NCBI RefSeq assembly: GCF_014652235.1 | Contig: NZ_BMYK01000007.1 | Location: forward strand, 124,001-188,000 | Source of the DNA: Pseudorhodoferax aquiterrae | GTDB lineage: Bacteria > Pseudomonadota > Gammaproteobacteria > Burkholderiales > Burkholderiaceae_C | DNA length: 64,000 bases | Direction of reading: 5' to 3' | Shown here: in pieces, positions 8,791 to 18,020 of the stretch | How positions within the stretch are numbered: the stretch's first letter is position 1 | How the letters are laid out: every line of letters starts with the position of its first letter | Notes under the pieces: model-generated | The model's input: the letters and a program-made list of their open reading frames with translations, nothing else | Databases searched by the model: none | What the model was told of the DNA's origin: nothing | Made by a program: the position numbers and the translations under genes

Positions 8791-9709
8791 GGGCAGGGGC
8801 CTGCGCGGCGAGCAACTGCTCGACCTCCGCGCAGTCCGGCCCATGGGCCACGCCGCCCGGGCGCTGGCACTTGAGCGCGGCCGCAGCGCAGGCGAAGCGC
8901 ATCGCGTCCTCGTCGGGCAGGCTGCGCGCCATGGCCATGGCCAGCGCGGCATGGAACACGTCGCCCGCGCCGTTGGTGTCCACGGCCTGCACGGGGAAGG
9001 CCGGCAGGCTTCTCACCGGGCCGCCCGGCCGTTGCCAGCGCACGCCGCGCGCGCCCAAGGTCACGGCCGCCAACTGGGCGCCCGATGCGAGCGCGGCACC
9101 CAGGCCATCGGCCAGCGTCGCCTGCGGCGCAAAGGCCGCCAGGCCCGATTCAGAGAACACGGCCCAGTCGGCCAGCGCGGCCAAGGCCTGCAGGTCCTCC
9201 GTGGGCGACAGATCGCCATCGAGCAGTGAAGGCACGCCGGCCTGCCGTGCCCAGCGCAGGGCGGCCAGTGCGCCGGGCATCCAGCGCGGGTCGGCCATCA
9301 GCACGTCGCAGCCGGCCAGCACGCCGGTGTCGAGTGCGGCAGCGCGCGCGAGGGCATCGCCGCGGTGGTTGAAGATCTGGCGTTCGCCGCGTGCGTCGAT
9401 GACCACGGCCGACACCGAGGAGGCCGCGCCGGCCACGCGCTGCAATTGCCGGCAGTCCACGCCGGACGCGCTCAGGCACCGCACCAGGAAGTCGCCGGCA
9501 TCGTCGTCACCGATCGCACCATGCAGGCGCACCGTCGCCCCCAGGCGCACGGCCGCGATCGAGGCGTTGGCCGCCATGCCGCCGGAGATCGCCTGGTAAT
9601 GCCGTGCTGGCGTCTTGGTCGGCGCAGGGGGGAAGTCCGCGATGGAGAAGCAGTGGTCCAGTGCGGCGTGGCCCACCGTGCAAAGTGTCCACGGGCCGGA
9701 TGTGCGCAT
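8783..9709 (-). CDS. PfkB-family carbohydrate kinase
   Basis: 308 residues. It has the N-terminal substrate motif [16 protein letters not shown] and the C-terminal PfkB anion-hole signature [14 protein letters not shown] with the catalytic Asp. The family phosphorylates ribose, fructose, adenosine or related sugars. The start [16 protein letters not shown] and overall length resemble YihV-like or generic sugar kinases, but the substrate cannot be assigned. The gene is monocistronic, convergent with guaC (8-bp overlap) and divergent from the tRNA gene. Confidence 0.88.
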   Translation of the reverse strand: MRTSGPWTLCTVGHAALDHCFSIADFPPAPTKTPARHYQAISGGMAANASIAAVRLGATVRLHGAIGDDDAGDFLVRCLSASGVDCRQLQRVAGAASSVSAVVIDARGERQIFNHRGDALARAAALDTGVLAGCDVLMADPRWMPGALAALRWARQAGVPSLLDGDLSPTEDLQALAALADWAVFSESGLAAFAPQATLADGLGAALASGAQLAAVTLGARGVRWQRPGGPVRSLPAFPVQAVDTNGAGDVFHAALAMAMARSLPDEDAMRFACAAAALKCQRPGGVAHGPDCAEVEQLLAAQAPALT

Positions 9710-9784
9710 GGTGTGGTCCTTCTTCTTGTGGCTGGCGGTGCGCTCATCTTAGTGGCCCCCTGGCGCCAAAAAATATGAAAAATC

Positions 9785-9814
9785 TTGCGCCGTCCACAAA
9801 AAGTAGGTTATAGT
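9785..9814 (+). promoter_or_regulatory. Putative sigma-70 promoter of the tRNA-Lys gene
   Basis: TTGCGC at about 9785-9790 and TATAGT at 9809-9814 are spaced by 18 bp inside a locally AT-rich stretch that stands out from the surroundings. They lie about 95 bp upstream of the mature tRNA 5' end, so the transcript would carry a leader to be removed by RNase P. Confidence 0.5.
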
Positions 9815-9909
9815 CTAGGGCTTCCGGGGAACACAAGGTTACTTGCAAATACCCGGCGATGATTGCGAAGACGGTTGGCCCCGAAAGCCGGCCGGCAGCA
9901 CAAGACATC

Positions 9910-9985
9910 GGGCTCTTAGCTCAGTTGGTAGAGCAGCGGACTCTTAATCCGTAGGTCGAGTGTTCGAGTCACTCAGGGCCCACCA
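9910..9985 (+). tRNA. tRNA-Lys (anticodon CTT)
   Basis: A 76-nt cloverleaf. The acceptor stem GGGCTCT (9910-9916) pairs with AGGGCCC (9975-9981) through one G-U. The D-loop carries AGCTCAGTTGGTAGAGC, the anticodon arm CGGACTCTTAATCCG has CTT in the anticodon position, and the T-arm contains TTCGAGT. The discriminator base is A and CCA is encoded at 9983-9985. It is a single tRNA gene, not part of a visible cluster. Confidence 0.97.
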
Positions 9986-10004
9986 AATTCAATTTGGTAG
10001 ATCA

Positions 10005-10036
10005 AGCGCTCAGGTCGAAGGACCTGGGCGCTTTTT
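10005..10036 (+). terminator. Rho-independent terminator after tRNA-Lys
   Basis: A 12-bp stem (10005-10016 with 10021-10032, one G-U) closed by a GAAG loop and followed by a T run (10032-10036, then CTTT). It lies 20 nt after the tRNA CCA. The stem is symmetrical enough to also end leftward transcription of the histidine-kinase operon, whose last stop codon is at 10097. A second short inverted repeat, CCAAATT-C-AATTTGG (9983-9997), overlaps the CCA end and may be a processing structure. Confidence 0.9.
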
Positions 10037-10096
10037 CTTTGCGTCCCGATCCTTTGGCGCAGCTGGCTGCAAACGCCGTCGCCCCGGTGCACGCCG

Positions 10097-11470
10097 TCAA
10101 GGCGGCGCGGCCACCGGCAAGGAGGCCGCAGGGAACTGCACCCGCACGCTGAAGCCCAGGCCGTCGATGCCCGTGCCGGTGAGGACCGTGGCCTCATGCA
10201 GCCGCGCGATCCCGGCCACCAGGGACAGGCCGATGCCGCTGCCGCGCGTGCCGTTGCCCGGCACGCGGTGGAAGCGATGGAAGATCGCTTCGCGCTCGGC
10301 GGCGGGAACGCCAGGCCCGTCGTCCGCCACCTCCACATAGCCCGCCGGGCCAGCGCCCGTGTCCATGCTGCCGCAGCGGATGCGCACGCGGCCGCCCTGG
10401 GGCGTGTAGCGCAGTGCGTTGTCCACCAGGTTGCGCAACAGGATGCCGATCTCATCGATGTTGCAGTCGATGCCAGCGGGGGCAAGGTCCAGCGCCAGGG
10501 TGCGCTGGTGGGTCTGGGCGAAGATTTCGAACTCGCGCGCCACGTGCAGGACGAGTTCGCTGAGATCGGCCCTTTCGCGCTGCGGCGCATGTTCACCGGC
10601 GTTCAGGCGCGCGAGGTCGAGCAGCTGTTCCGAAAGACGTGTGCTGCGCTCGGCGACAGCGATCAGTTTGACCAATGCGGCGTCTTTTTCCGCGGTTGTC
10701 CGCGCATGCAGGGCGACGTGCGCCTGCGCCTGCAGCGCGGCCAGCGGGGTGCGCAGCTCGTGGGCTGCGTCGCCGATGAAACGGCGTTCGCCTTCGATCG
10801 CCACGTCCAGTTGCGCCAGGACGTGGTTGAACGACTCCACCAGCGGTTGCAGTTCGGTCGGCAGGGCCGTCGCCGGCAGCGGGGTGAGATCGAACCTGGC
10901 CCGGCGCCGCAGTGTTGCTTCCAGATCCGCGACGGGCCGAAGCGACCGGCGCACCGCCAGGAAGGTCAGCATGCCGATGGCGCAGACCACCGTCGTCAGG
11001 ACGCCGACCACGGTCAGCGCCTTGCGCTGCAGTTCGGCATCGAGTTCGCTGTGCAAGCGGCCCACCTGCACGAACTTGCGCCCGGCGCTGTCGGACACCG
11101 AGTAGACACGCCAGCGCTGGCCGCCGACCAGCAGGCTGGCGAAGCCGTCGGCAAAGTCCGGCTTGAGCGCAGAAGCCGGCGCACCCGGTGTGTGGGCAAC
11201 GAGCACCGACCGGTCTGCCCACACCTGGAACGCGAGCAGTGGATCGTCGGGCAGCGCCGATGGCTTGGGCGATGTCCCGGGCCCGGGCGCCAGCGCATCC
11301 CGCTGGGGAATGGCCTGCAGGATGCGCGTGGCGAAGTTCCTGAGCCCGTTGTCGGCGATGCTGGTCTCGCTGTGCTGCAGCAGGAACCACAGCGCCACCA
11401 ACGCCAGCATCCAGCTCAGCAGGACCGTGCCGCCCAGGACGCGCAGCACGTGGCCCTGCAAGGAGTTCAC
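10097..11470 (-). CDS. Sensor histidine kinase (QseC/PmrB-type)
   Basis: 457 residues with a GTG start overlapping the response-regulator stop (GTGA). A first membrane helix at about residues 12-32 (GGTVLLSWMLALVALWFLL) and a second at about 155-175 enclose a periplasmic sensor loop. The H-box is GDAAHELRTPLAALQAQ, with the phospho-accepting His. N-, G1- and G2-like motifs follow: LLRNLVDNALRYTP, VADDGPGVP and GSGIGLSLV. It would autophosphorylate in response to an envelope signal and phosphorylate the regulator encoded just upstream. Confidence 0.93.
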   Translation of the reverse strand: MNSLQGHVLRVLGGTVLLSWMLALVALWFLLQHSETSIADNGLRNFATRILQAIPQRDALAPGPGTSPKPSALPDDPLLAFQVWADRSVLVAHTPGAPASALKPDFADGFASLLVGGQRWRVYSVSDSAGRKFVQVGRLHSELDAELQRKALTVVGVLTTVVCAIGMLTFLAVRRSLRPVADLEATLRRRARFDLTPLPATALPTELQPLVESFNHVLAQLDVAIEGERRFIGDAAHELRTPLAALQAQAHVALHARTTAEKDAALVKLIAVAERSTRLSEQLLDLARLNAGEHAPQRERADLSELVLHVAREFEIFAQTHQRTLALDLAPAGIDCNIDEIGILLRNLVDNALRYTPQGGRVRIRCGSMDTGAGPAGYVEVADDGPGVPAAEREAIFHRFHRVPGNGTRGSGIGLSLVAGIARLHEATVLTGTGIDGLGFSVRVQFPAASLPVAAPP

Positions 11471-12132
11471 GGCAGGGCCTCGCCGATCATGTAGCCATGG
11501 CCGTGCAGGGTGGTGATGAGGTCTTCGCCCAGCTTGCGGCGCAGCTGGTAGATGAACACCGCGATCGTGTTGCTCTCGATGCTGCCGCTGCTGCCGTAGA
11601 CCACATCTTCCAGATGGGCGCGTGTGACCACATGGCCCGGCCGCTCGAGCAAGGCCAGCAACGTGCGGTACTCATGGGCGCTCAGCGACACGCGCTTGCC
11701 CGCGCGCGTCACCAGGCGCTTGCTGCGGTCGAGCTGGATGTCGCGGAAGGTGAAGACGGGAACCACGCGCCCCTGGCTGCGGCGAATGACGGCGCGCACC
11801 CGCGCCCACAGCTCGTCGACCTGGAACGGCTTGACGAGATAGTCGTCCGCTCCGGCGTCCAGCCCCTGGATGCGTTCGCTCAGCTGGCCGCGGGCCGTGA
11901 GCATCAGGACGGGCGTCACGTCGTAGCTACCGCGCATGGCCTTGAGCACCGACAGACCCGAGGCCCCGGGCAGGCCGATGTCCAGCAGCACCGCGGAGTA
12001 GGCGTGGTCGACCAGCGCCAGACGCGCGCCGGCCGCATCGCCCACGTGGTCGATCTGCCAGGCGTTCTGGCGCGCACCTTCGCACACCGCATCGGCGAGC
12101 ATGGCGTCGTCTTCCACAAGCAGCAGGTGCAT
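11467..12132 (-). CDS. Response regulator, OmpR/PhoB family (QseB-like)
   Basis: 221 residues. The receiver domain has the acidic pair in LLLVEDDAML, the phospho-acceptor Asp in VLLDIGLPG and the conserved Lys in DYLVKPFQVDEL. The C-terminal winged helix ends with TIAVFIYQLRRKLGEDLITTLHGHGYM. The ATG at 12132 gives the canonical start MHLLLVEDD. It is the first gene of the two-component operon. Just upstream lies a perfect tandem 11-bp repeat (12175-12196) that probably is its own binding site, and the same element recurs before the mipA gene. Confidence 0.95.
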   Translation of the reverse strand: MHLLLVEDDAMLADAVCEGARQNAWQIDHVGDAAGARLALVDHAYSAVLLDIGLPGASGLSVLKAMRGSYDVTPVLMLTARGQLSERIQGLDAGADDYLVKPFQVDELWARVRAVIRRSQGRVVPVFTFRDIQLDRSKRLVTRAGKRVSLSAHEYRTLLALLERPGHVVTRAHLEDVVYGSSGSIESNTIAVFIYQLRRKLGEDLITTLHGHGYMIGEALP

Positions 12133-12161
12133 GGTCCCAATGTTCTGGTGATCGATGACCG

Positions 12162-12196
12162 ATTGTGGTCCGGCGCGATGAAGAGGCGATGAAGAG
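12162..12196 (-). promoter_or_regulatory. Tandem 11-bp direct repeat and -10 box of the two-component operon
   Basis: Read on the minus strand, CTCTTCATCGC occurs twice head to tail (12196-12186 and 12185-12175). A CACAAT box follows at 12167-12162 after 7 nt, and the ATG comes 42 nt after the second repeat. Repeats spaced by one helical turn in place of a -35 box are typical of OmpR/PhoB-type activated promoters. The region also lies upstream of the divergent paoABC-like genes, so it may influence both directions. Confidence 0.65.
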
Positions 12197-12363
12197 CCGC
12201 CGGCCTGCCGTCGCCGCGTCCCCGCTGTCGCGCAGCCTGCCGCTGCCGCTGGCAAGGCATCGGCTTTCTGGCGGATCAGGCAAGACACCCGCGCGATCGG
12301 GCAACCGCTGCGCCGGGGCCGCTGCGACGATTCGCAGCCATGCACACACCATGTTCCACACCC

Positions 12364-12993
12364 ATGACGGAGCCGGCCGCCCACGGCCCGGCCTGCTCGC
12401 GCCGCGGCTTCCTGGCCAGCAGTGCTGCAGCGGCATTGCCAGCGTCCTCGCTCGCCCAAGCCTCCGACCCGCCCCAGGCGGCCACCGCCGCCACCGTGCG
12501 TCTGCGCGTGAACGGCACGGCGCACGAGCTGGCGCTGGACCCGCGCACCACGCTGCTGGACGCGCTGCGCGACCGGCTCGATCTCACCGGCACCAAGAAG
12601 GGCTGCGACCATGGCCAGTGCGGCGCGTGCACGGTGCTGGTCAACGGGCGGCGCATCAACAGCTGCCTGTCGTTGGCGGTCATGCACGAGGGCGACTCCG
12701 TCACCACCATCGAAGGCCTGGGCGCGCCCGGCCAGCTGCACCCGATGCAGGCCGCATTCGTGCGGCACGACGGCTTCCAGTGCGGCTTCTGCACGCCGGG
12801 GCAGATCTGCTCTTCCGTCGCGATGCTGCAGGAGCTGCGCAGCGGTGTGCCCAGCCATGCCACCGCCGACCTCATGCGCGTCGTGCCCTCCGACGCCGAG
12901 CTGCGCGAGCGCATGAGCGGCAACCTATGCCGCTGCGCCGCCTACCCCAACATCATCGCGGCGATCCGCGAGGTCGCAGGAGCGCCTGCATGA
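12364..12993 (+). CDS. paoA: Aldehyde oxidoreductase, [2Fe-2S] subunit with Tat signal
   Basis: 209 residues from the ATG at 12364; an upstream in-frame ATG at 12340 would add eight residues and cannot be excluded. The leader [19 protein letters not shown] is a twin-arginine signal, so the complex is exported folded. Two [2Fe-2S] sites are visible: [13 protein letters not shown]...SC and CGFCTPGQ...CRCAAYP. This matches PaoA (YagT) of E. coli, the electron-transfer subunit of a periplasmic molybdenum-dependent aldehyde dehydrogenase. A small hairpin (12321-12338) precedes the start. The stop overlaps the next gene (ATGA). Confidence 0.9.
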   Translation: MTEPAAHGPACSRRGFLASSAAAALPASSLAQASDPPQAATAATVRLRVNGTAHELALDPRTTLLDALRDRLDLTGTKKGCDHGQCGACTVLVNGRRINSCLSLAVMHEGDSVTTIEGLGAPGQLHPMQAAFVRHDGFQCGFCTPGQICSSVAMLQELRSGVPSHATADLMRVVPSDAELRERMSGNLCRCAAYPNIIAAIREVAGAPA

Positions 12994-13964
12994 CCCCCTT
13001 CACCTACCAACGCGTGAGCAGCGCCCGCGAAGCCGCGGCGGCCGTGGCCGCGGTGCCTGGCGCGCGCTTCATCGCGGGCGGCACCAACTTGCTGGACCTC
13101 ATGAAGCTGCACGTGGAGACCCCGACCCACCTCGTCGACGTCAACCGCATCGGCCTGGACGCCATCGCGGCCACGCCGGATGGTGGCCTGCGCATCGGCG
13201 CGCTGGTGCGCAACACCGACCTGGCCGCCGACGCGCGCGTGCGCCGCGGCTACGCCGTGCTGAGCCGCGCGCTGGTGGCCGGCGCCTCGGGCCAGCTGCG
13301 CAACAAGGCCACGACGGCCGGCAACCTCCTGCAGCGCACGCGCTGCCCCTACTTCAGCGATCTCGCCATGCCCTGCAACAAGCGCACGCCGGGCAGCGGC
13401 TGCGCGGCCATGGGCGGCGAAACGCGCCACCACGCCATCCTCGGCACCAGCGCGCATTGCATCGCCACCCATCCGTCGGACATGGCGGTCGCGCTGCGCG
13501 CGCTCGACGCGCAGATCGAGACCGTCGACGCCTCGGGCCGCACGCGGACGATCCCCATCGCCCAACTCCATGCGCCACCGGGTGACACGCCGCACCGGGA
13601 CACCATCCTCGCTGCGGACGAGCTCATCACCGCCGTCACGCTGCCCGCGCCCTTGGGCGGCGTGCACGTCTACCGCAAGGTGCGTGACCGCGCCTCCTAC
13701 GCCTTCGCCAACGTGTCCATCGCGCTGGTCGCACAGCGGCGGGGCGGCCGGCTGGTGCCCCAGCGCCTGGCCTTCGGCGGGCTGGCGCCGGCGCCCTGGC
13801 GCGTGGAAGCGGCCGAACGGCTGGGGGAGGGCGCGTCGGCCGGCGCGATCGCCGATGCCGTGCTGCAGGGCGCGCGCCCCACCGCCCACAACGCCTACAA
13901 GATGGCGCTGGTGCCGCGCGTGCTGCAGGCCAGCCTCGCCCAGGCCGCCGAGGTGCTGCCATGA
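12990..13964 (+). CDS. paoB: Aldehyde oxidoreductase, FAD and [4Fe-4S] subunit
   Basis: 324 residues. The FAD-binding N-terminal motif is [15 protein letters not shown]. The middle region has the extra cysteines that distinguish PaoB-type subunits and ligate a [4Fe-4S] cluster: [22 protein letters not shown] and [13 protein letters not shown]. It passes electrons from the molybdenum subunit through FAD to an acceptor. It overlaps paoA and paoC by 4 nt each, so the three subunits are translationally coupled. There is no signal peptide, and export would ride on the PaoA Tat signal. Confidence 0.9.
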   Translation: MTPFTYQRVSSAREAAAAVAAVPGARFIAGGTNLLDLMKLHVETPTHLVDVNRIGLDAIAATPDGGLRIGALVRNTDLAADARVRRGYAVLSRALVAGASGQLRNKATTAGNLLQRTRCPYFSDLAMPCNKRTPGSGCAAMGGETRHHAILGTSAHCIATHPSDMAVALRALDAQIETVDASGRTRTIPIAQLHAPPGDTPHRDTILAADELITAVTLPAPLGGVHVYRKVRDRASYAFANVSIALVAQRRGGRLVPQRLAFGGLAPAPWRVEAAERLGEGASAGAIADAVLQGARPTAHNAYKMALVPRVLQASLAQAAEVLP

Positions 13965-16117
13965 TCGGCCAGCCCATCGATCGCGCGGACGGCCCGCTCA
14001 AGGTCACCGGCCGCGCGCGCTACACGCTGGACCGGCGCGAGGCCGGTGCCACGCTCACCGGCGTGCTGGTGGGCGCGGCGGTCGGCCGTGGCCGCATCGT
14101 CGGCATCGACACGGCACGGGCCGAGCGTGCCCCGGGTGTCGTGCTGGTGATGACGCACCGCAACGCGCCCGCCCAGGGCGCCCTGGACACCAGCGTGGCC
14201 TCGCAGTTCGCGCGCGCCCGGCCGCTGTTCGCCGACGGCACCGTGCACCACGCCGGCCAAGCCGTGGCGCTGGTCGTGGCCGAGACGCTGGAGCAGGCCC
14301 AGGCCGCGGCGCTGCTGCTGCGGATCGACTACGCCAGCGAGCCGGGCCGCTTCGCGCTGCAGGACCAGGAAGGCTACGCCCCGGCCCGCGCCAACGCCGG
14401 CTTTGCCACCGACACGGCCGCCGGCGACGTGGACCGTGCCATGGCGGCAGCGCCCGTGGTGGTGGACCGCAGCTACCGCACGTCCTACCAGATGGCCCAT
14501 GCCATGGAGCCGCACGCCTGCATCGCGTCCTGGCGCAACGGCCAGCTGCACGTGTGGACCAGCCTGCAGCGCATCGTCACCACGCGCCAGGCCATCGCCG
14601 CAACGCTGCAGATGCCGCTGCACGACGTGCACCTCGACGCGACCTTCGTGGGCGGCGGCTTCGGGTCCAAGCTGTCGCTGCACGCGGAGATCGTCGGCGC
14701 AGCGTTGGCCGCGCGGGCCCTGCAACGGCCGGTGCGTGTGGCCTTGTCGCGGCGGCAGATGGCGAGCATGGTCGGCGGGCGTCCCGAGACCGTGCAGCGC
14801 GTGCGGCTGGCCGCCACGCGCGACGGCAGGCTCACCGGCATCGCCCACCATGTGCGCATGCAGGGCAGTCCGGGCGAGGAGTTCACCGAGCAGACGGCCA
14901 CCGTGACCCGCGCGCTGTATGCCGCACCGCACCGCGCCACCGCCCACCGCGTGGTGGTGCTGGACCGCGTCCTGCCCGAGCCGGTGCGCGGGCCCGGCGA
15001 GCTGCCCGGGCTGCTGGCGGTCGAGACGGCCATGGACGAGCTGGCCATGGAACTGGGCATGGACCCGGTGGCGCTGCGCCTGCGCAACGACACGGCCACG
15101 GACCCGGAACGCGGCGTCCCGCTGTCCGGCCGCAAGCTGGCCGACTGCCTGGTCGCCGGCGCCGAGCGCTTCGGCTGGGCGCGCCGGCCGGCGCGGCCCG
15201 GCACGCAGCGCGATGGCCGCTGGCAGGTGGGATGGGGCGTGGCATCGGCCATCCGCATCCACTTCCAGGGGGCCACGCGCGTGGTCGTGCGGGTGGGCGA
15301 GGACGGGCGCATCCAGGTGCTCTCCGACATGACGGACATCGGCACCGGCACCGCGACCATCCTCGCACAGGTGGCGGCCGAGAGCCTGGCGGTGCCGCTC
15401 GCGGGGATCGAGGTGCAGCTGGCGCGCAGCGACCTGCCGGTCAGCGCCGGCTCGGGCGGCTCCTGGGGCGCGGCCAACACCAGCGTGGCCTTGCAGCGCG
15501 CCTGCGAGGCGCTGAAGGTCAAGGCGCGTGCCGCCGGCCGCGCGCCTGGTGCGGGCCAGCAGCCCTATCCTGCCGGGCTGCAGGCCGAGGGCAGCATCGT
15601 GGGGCAGGGCGACGATCCGCGCTACCGCATGTTCTCCCAGCACACCTACGGCGCCACCTTCGCCGAGGTCGGCGTGGACGTGGACACGTGCGAGGTCCGC
15701 GTGCGCCGCATGCTGGGCGTGTTCGCGGCCGGACGCATCCTCAATCCCAAGACGGCGCGCTCGCAGCTGATCGGCGGCATGGTCTGGGGCATCGGCTCGG
15801 CCCTGCACGAGGCCGGCCACCTGGACGCGCGGCACGGCCACATGGTCAACGGCGACTTGGGCGAGTACCTGGTGCCCACCCATGCCGACGTGCCCGCCAT
15901 CGACGCCGTGCTGCTGGACGATTTCGACGGCGAGGCCAATGCCATGGGCATCAAGGGTGTGGGCGAGCTCGGTGTGTGCGGCAGCGGTGCGGCCGTGGCC
16001 AATGCCATCTTCCACGCCACCGGCGTGCGGGTGCGCAGCTTCCCGGTCACGCCCGATCGGCTGCTGATGGCCTCGCTCGAACAGCCGGGCGTGCCCGGTG
16101 CAGGGAGCGCCGCATGA
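13961..16117 (+). CDS. paoC: Aldehyde oxidoreductase, molybdopterin (MCD)-binding subunit
   Basis: 718 residues, the normal PaoC (YagR) length. It has the cofactor loop [15 protein letters not shown], the segment [11 protein letters not shown] in place of the usual substrate-Arg loop, and the catalytic glutamate motif [14 protein letters not shown] near the C-terminus. The enzyme oxidises aromatic or aliphatic aldehydes to acids, a detoxification role in E. coli. No XdhC/PaoD-type insertion chaperone gene follows; instead an AraC regulator overlaps the stop codon by 4 nt. The chaperone must be encoded elsewhere. Confidence 0.9.
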   Translation: MIGQPIDRADGPLKVTGRARYTLDRREAGATLTGVLVGAAVGRGRIVGIDTARAERAPGVVLVMTHRNAPAQGALDTSVASQFARARPLFADGTVHHAGQAVALVVAETLEQAQAAALLLRIDYASEPGRFALQDQEGYAPARANAGFATDTAAGDVDRAMAAAPVVVDRSYRTSYQMAHAMEPHACIASWRNGQLHVWTSLQRIVTTRQAIAATLQMPLHDVHLDATFVGGGFGSKLSLHAEIVGAALAARALQRPVRVALSRRQMASMVGGRPETVQRVRLAATRDGRLTGIAHHVRMQGSPGEEFTEQTATVTRALYAAPHRATAHRVVVLDRVLPEPVRGPGELPGLLAVETAMDELAMELGMDPVALRLRNDTATDPERGVPLSGRKLADCLVAGAERFGWARRPARPGTQRDGRWQVGWGVASAIRIHFQGATRVVVRVGEDGRIQVLSDMTDIGTGTATILAQVAAESLAVPLAGIEVQLARSDLPVSAGSGGSWGAANTSVALQRACEALKVKARAAGRAPGAGQQPYPAGLQAEGSIVGQGDDPRYRMFSQHTYGATFAEVGVDVDTCEVRVRRMLGVFAAGRILNPKTARSQLIGGMVWGIGSALHEAGHLDARHGHMVNGDLGEYLVPTHADVPAIDAVLLDDFDGEANAMGIKGVGELGVCGSGAAVANAIFHATGVRVRSFPVTPDRLLMASLEQPGVPGAGSAA

Positions 16118-17127
16118 CCACCGCCGCGACCACCCAGGCCCTGGCCCGCTCGCCCGACCGCCTGGCCGACTGCTATGCTTTTCTGATGCCGGACCTGCCA
16201 TCTCCTGCCCGCACCGGCGGCGACCCGCTGCGGCGTGCGGCCTGCCTGGCCGAACTGGCGCGCTGGGCCGAGGCATTCGCACCGCACGACGGTGTGCATG
16301 CCACGCCGATCCCCAAGCTGCGCCTGATCCGTGCGAGCGCACCGTCGGCCCTCACCCATGTGATGTACGAGCCGGCCGTGTGCCTGCTCGCGCAGGGACG
16401 CAAGCAATTGCAGGTGGGCGATGGGCTGGTCGAGTACGACCCGGCCCACCACGTGGTCGCCGCGCACCACATCCCGGTGGCGGGGCAGATCGTCGAGGCG
16501 TCGCCGCGCCGGCCCTACCTGTGCATCTGGATCGACCTGGATCCCGCGCTGCTGGCCTCGTTGCTGGCCGAGCGTGGCACGGCAAAGGGCGAGCGCCACC
16601 GGGACGGCAACGTGCCGCGCGGCATCTACGCCGCGTACACGGGCGACCAATTGCTCGATGCGGTGCTGCGCCTGTGCCGGCTGCTGGACACACCGCAGCA
16701 CATCCCCCACCTCGCGCCGCTGGTGCACCGCGAGATCATGTACTGGCTGCTGGCCGCCGACGACGGCTGGAAGCTCGCGCAGCTCGTGACGCCGGGCACC
16801 CAGTCGCAGCGCATCGGCCTGGCCATCGACTGGCTGCGCCGGCACTACCGCGAGCCGCTGGACATGGACGACGTGGCCCGGGCGGGCCACATGAGCCGCT
16901 CGTCCTTGAACGCGCATTTCCGTGCCGTCACACGCATGAGTCCGCTGCAGTACCAAAAGCAGCTGCGCCTGCTGGAGGCGCGCCGGCTGTTGGTCACGCA
17001 GGCGTGCAGCGCGGAGCATGCGGCGCGCGAGGTCGGTTACCAGAGCGCCTCGCAGTTCAACCGCGAGTACACGCGCGCCTTCGGCAACAGCCCGCTGCGC
17101 GACGCGCGCCTGCTGCGTGCCGCCTGA
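16114..17127 (+). CDS. AraC-family regulator with AraC_N (YqhC-like) sensor domain
   Basis: 337 residues. The N-terminal half (HVMYEPAVCLLAQGRKQLQ, then YDPAHHVVAAHHIPVAGQI) matches the AraC_N domain of YqhC-type regulators, which respond to aldehydes. The C-terminal half has two helix-turn-helix motifs (LDMDDVARAGHMSRSSLNAHF and AAREVGYQSASQFNREYTRAFG, cited in outline). The ATG at 16114 overlaps the paoC stop; an alternative ATG at about 16186 would remove some 24 unconserved residues. Placement at the end of the aldehyde oxidoreductase operon suggests feedback control by aldehydes. Confidence 0.88.
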   Translation: MTTAATTQALARSPDRLADCYAFLMPDLPSPARTGGDPLRRAACLAELARWAEAFAPHDGVHATPIPKLRLIRASAPSALTHVMYEPAVCLLAQGRKQLQVGDGLVEYDPAHHVVAAHHIPVAGQIVEASPRRPYLCIWIDLDPALLASLLAERGTAKGERHRDGNVPRGIYAAYTGDQLLDAVLRLCRLLDTPQHIPHLAPLVHREIMYWLLAADDGWKLAQLVTPGTQSQRIGLAIDWLRRHYREPLDMDDVARAGHMSRSSLNAHFRAVTRMSPLQYQKQLRLLEARRLLVTQACSAEHAAREVGYQSASQFNREYTRAFGNSPLRDARLLRAA

Positions 17128-17151
17128 GCGACCTGGCACGCCGCCCATGAA

Positions 17152-17195
17152 TTCTTAAAACTTCTAAACGGCGCTTCATCGCACCGGCGCAGGAT
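17152..17195 (+). promoter_or_regulatory. Direct-repeat regulatory site and -10 box upstream of mipA
   Basis: CGCTTCATCGC (17172-17182) matches 10 of 11 bases of the repeat in front of the two-component operon. It is preceded by degenerate units (CTTCTAAACGG at 17161-17171, and an AT-rich TTCTTAAAA). A CAGGAT box follows after exactly 7 nt (17190-17195) and the ATG lies 43 nt after the repeat. The layout almost duplicates that at 12162-12196, so control by the same response regulator is likely. Confidence 0.6.
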
Positions 17196-17225
17196 GGGGC
17201 CACCACCCACTCCCAGGATTTCTGC

Positions 17226-18020
17226 ATGGACCCGATCTCCGCCCGCGGCCGCCGCGCCCGCTTCCTTGGCACCGCTGCCGGCGCCGCCCTGTGCGCCCTC
17301 GGCGCCGCCCCAGCCTTGGCGCAGGCCCCCACGGACGACAGCGGCGGCGCAGCGCAGTGGGGCCTGGGCATCGGCGTCGGCTACGAGCGCAGACCCTACC
17401 GCGACTTCGACGACAAGGCCCGCGCGCTGCCGCTGCTCATGTTCGAGAACCGCTACGTGAGCCTGCTGGGCACGCGCGCCGACATCAAGCTGCCTTCCTA
17501 CGGACCGCTCCATTTCAGCGTGCGCGCGCGCTATGCGCTGGACGGCTACGACGCCGGCGACTCGCCCTTCCTCTTCGGCATGCAGGAGCGCAAGGACAGC
17601 CTGTGGCTCGGCGGCACCGTCAGCTGGCGTGCCGCGTTCGGCACGCTGTCCGGCGAAGTGCTGGGCGATGCCTCGGGCCACAGCGAGGGCACGCAGTTCC
17701 GTGTGCAGCTGGAGCGGCGACTGCAGCGCGGCGCCTTCGCCTTCACGCCGCGCGTGGCAGCGCACTGGATGGACGACAAGTACGTGGACTATTACTACGG
17801 CGTGCGGGCGTCCGAGGCCCGCCTGGGCCGCCCCGTACACCGCGGCGAGTCCACCACCAACCTGGAACTGGGCCTGCGTGTGGACTACACGCTGGCGCCG
17901 CGGCAAAGCCTGTTCCTGGACGTGAGCGCCACGCGCCTGGGCAGCGGCATCGAGGACAGTCCGCTGGTCGACCGCTCCAACGTGACCGGCGTGCGTCTCG
18001 GCTACCTGTACCGCTTCTGA
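17226..18020 (+). CDS. MipA/OmpV family outer-membrane protein
   Basis: 264 residues. A signal peptide (about residues 1-32, ending ALAQA) precedes a beta-strand-rich mature protein that ends in the aromatic YLYRF, as outer-membrane barrels do. WGLGIGVGYERRPYRDFD and LPLLMFENRYVSLLGTRADIKL are the usual MipA/OmpV landmarks. The family includes a scaffold for murein synthases and outer-membrane proteins induced by envelope stress; the role here is not proven. It starts a two-gene unit (TGATG overlap with the next gene) and has the shared 11-bp repeat site upstream, linking it to the QseBC-like system. Confidence 0.88.
   Translation: MDPISARGRRARFLGTAAGAALCALGAAPALAQAPTDDSGGAAQWGLGIGVGYERRPYRDFDDKARALPLLMFENRYVSLLGTRADIKLPSYGPLHFSVRARYALDGYDAGDSPFLFGMQERKDSLWLGGTVSWRAAFGTLSGEVLGDASGHSEGTQFRVQLERRLQRGAFAFTPRVAAHWMDDKYVDYYYGVRASEARLGRPVHRGESTTNLELGLRVDYTLAPRQSLFLDVSATRLGSGIEDSPLVDRSNVTGVRLGYLYRF

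Noticed and set aside
9983-9997. Possible attachment site of an integrated element at the tRNA-Lys 3' end
   Set aside because: No integrase, no second copy of the tRNA end and no change in gene content typical of an island were found within the window.
13570-17127. Continuous frame of 1185 codons joining sequence inside paoB/paoC to the AraC regulator, suggesting a giant fusion
   Set aside because: Upstream of 16114 it is out of frame with the well-conserved PaoB and PaoC proteins and reads as low-complexity Arg-rich sequence. The AraC protein starts at its own ATG overlapping the paoC stop.
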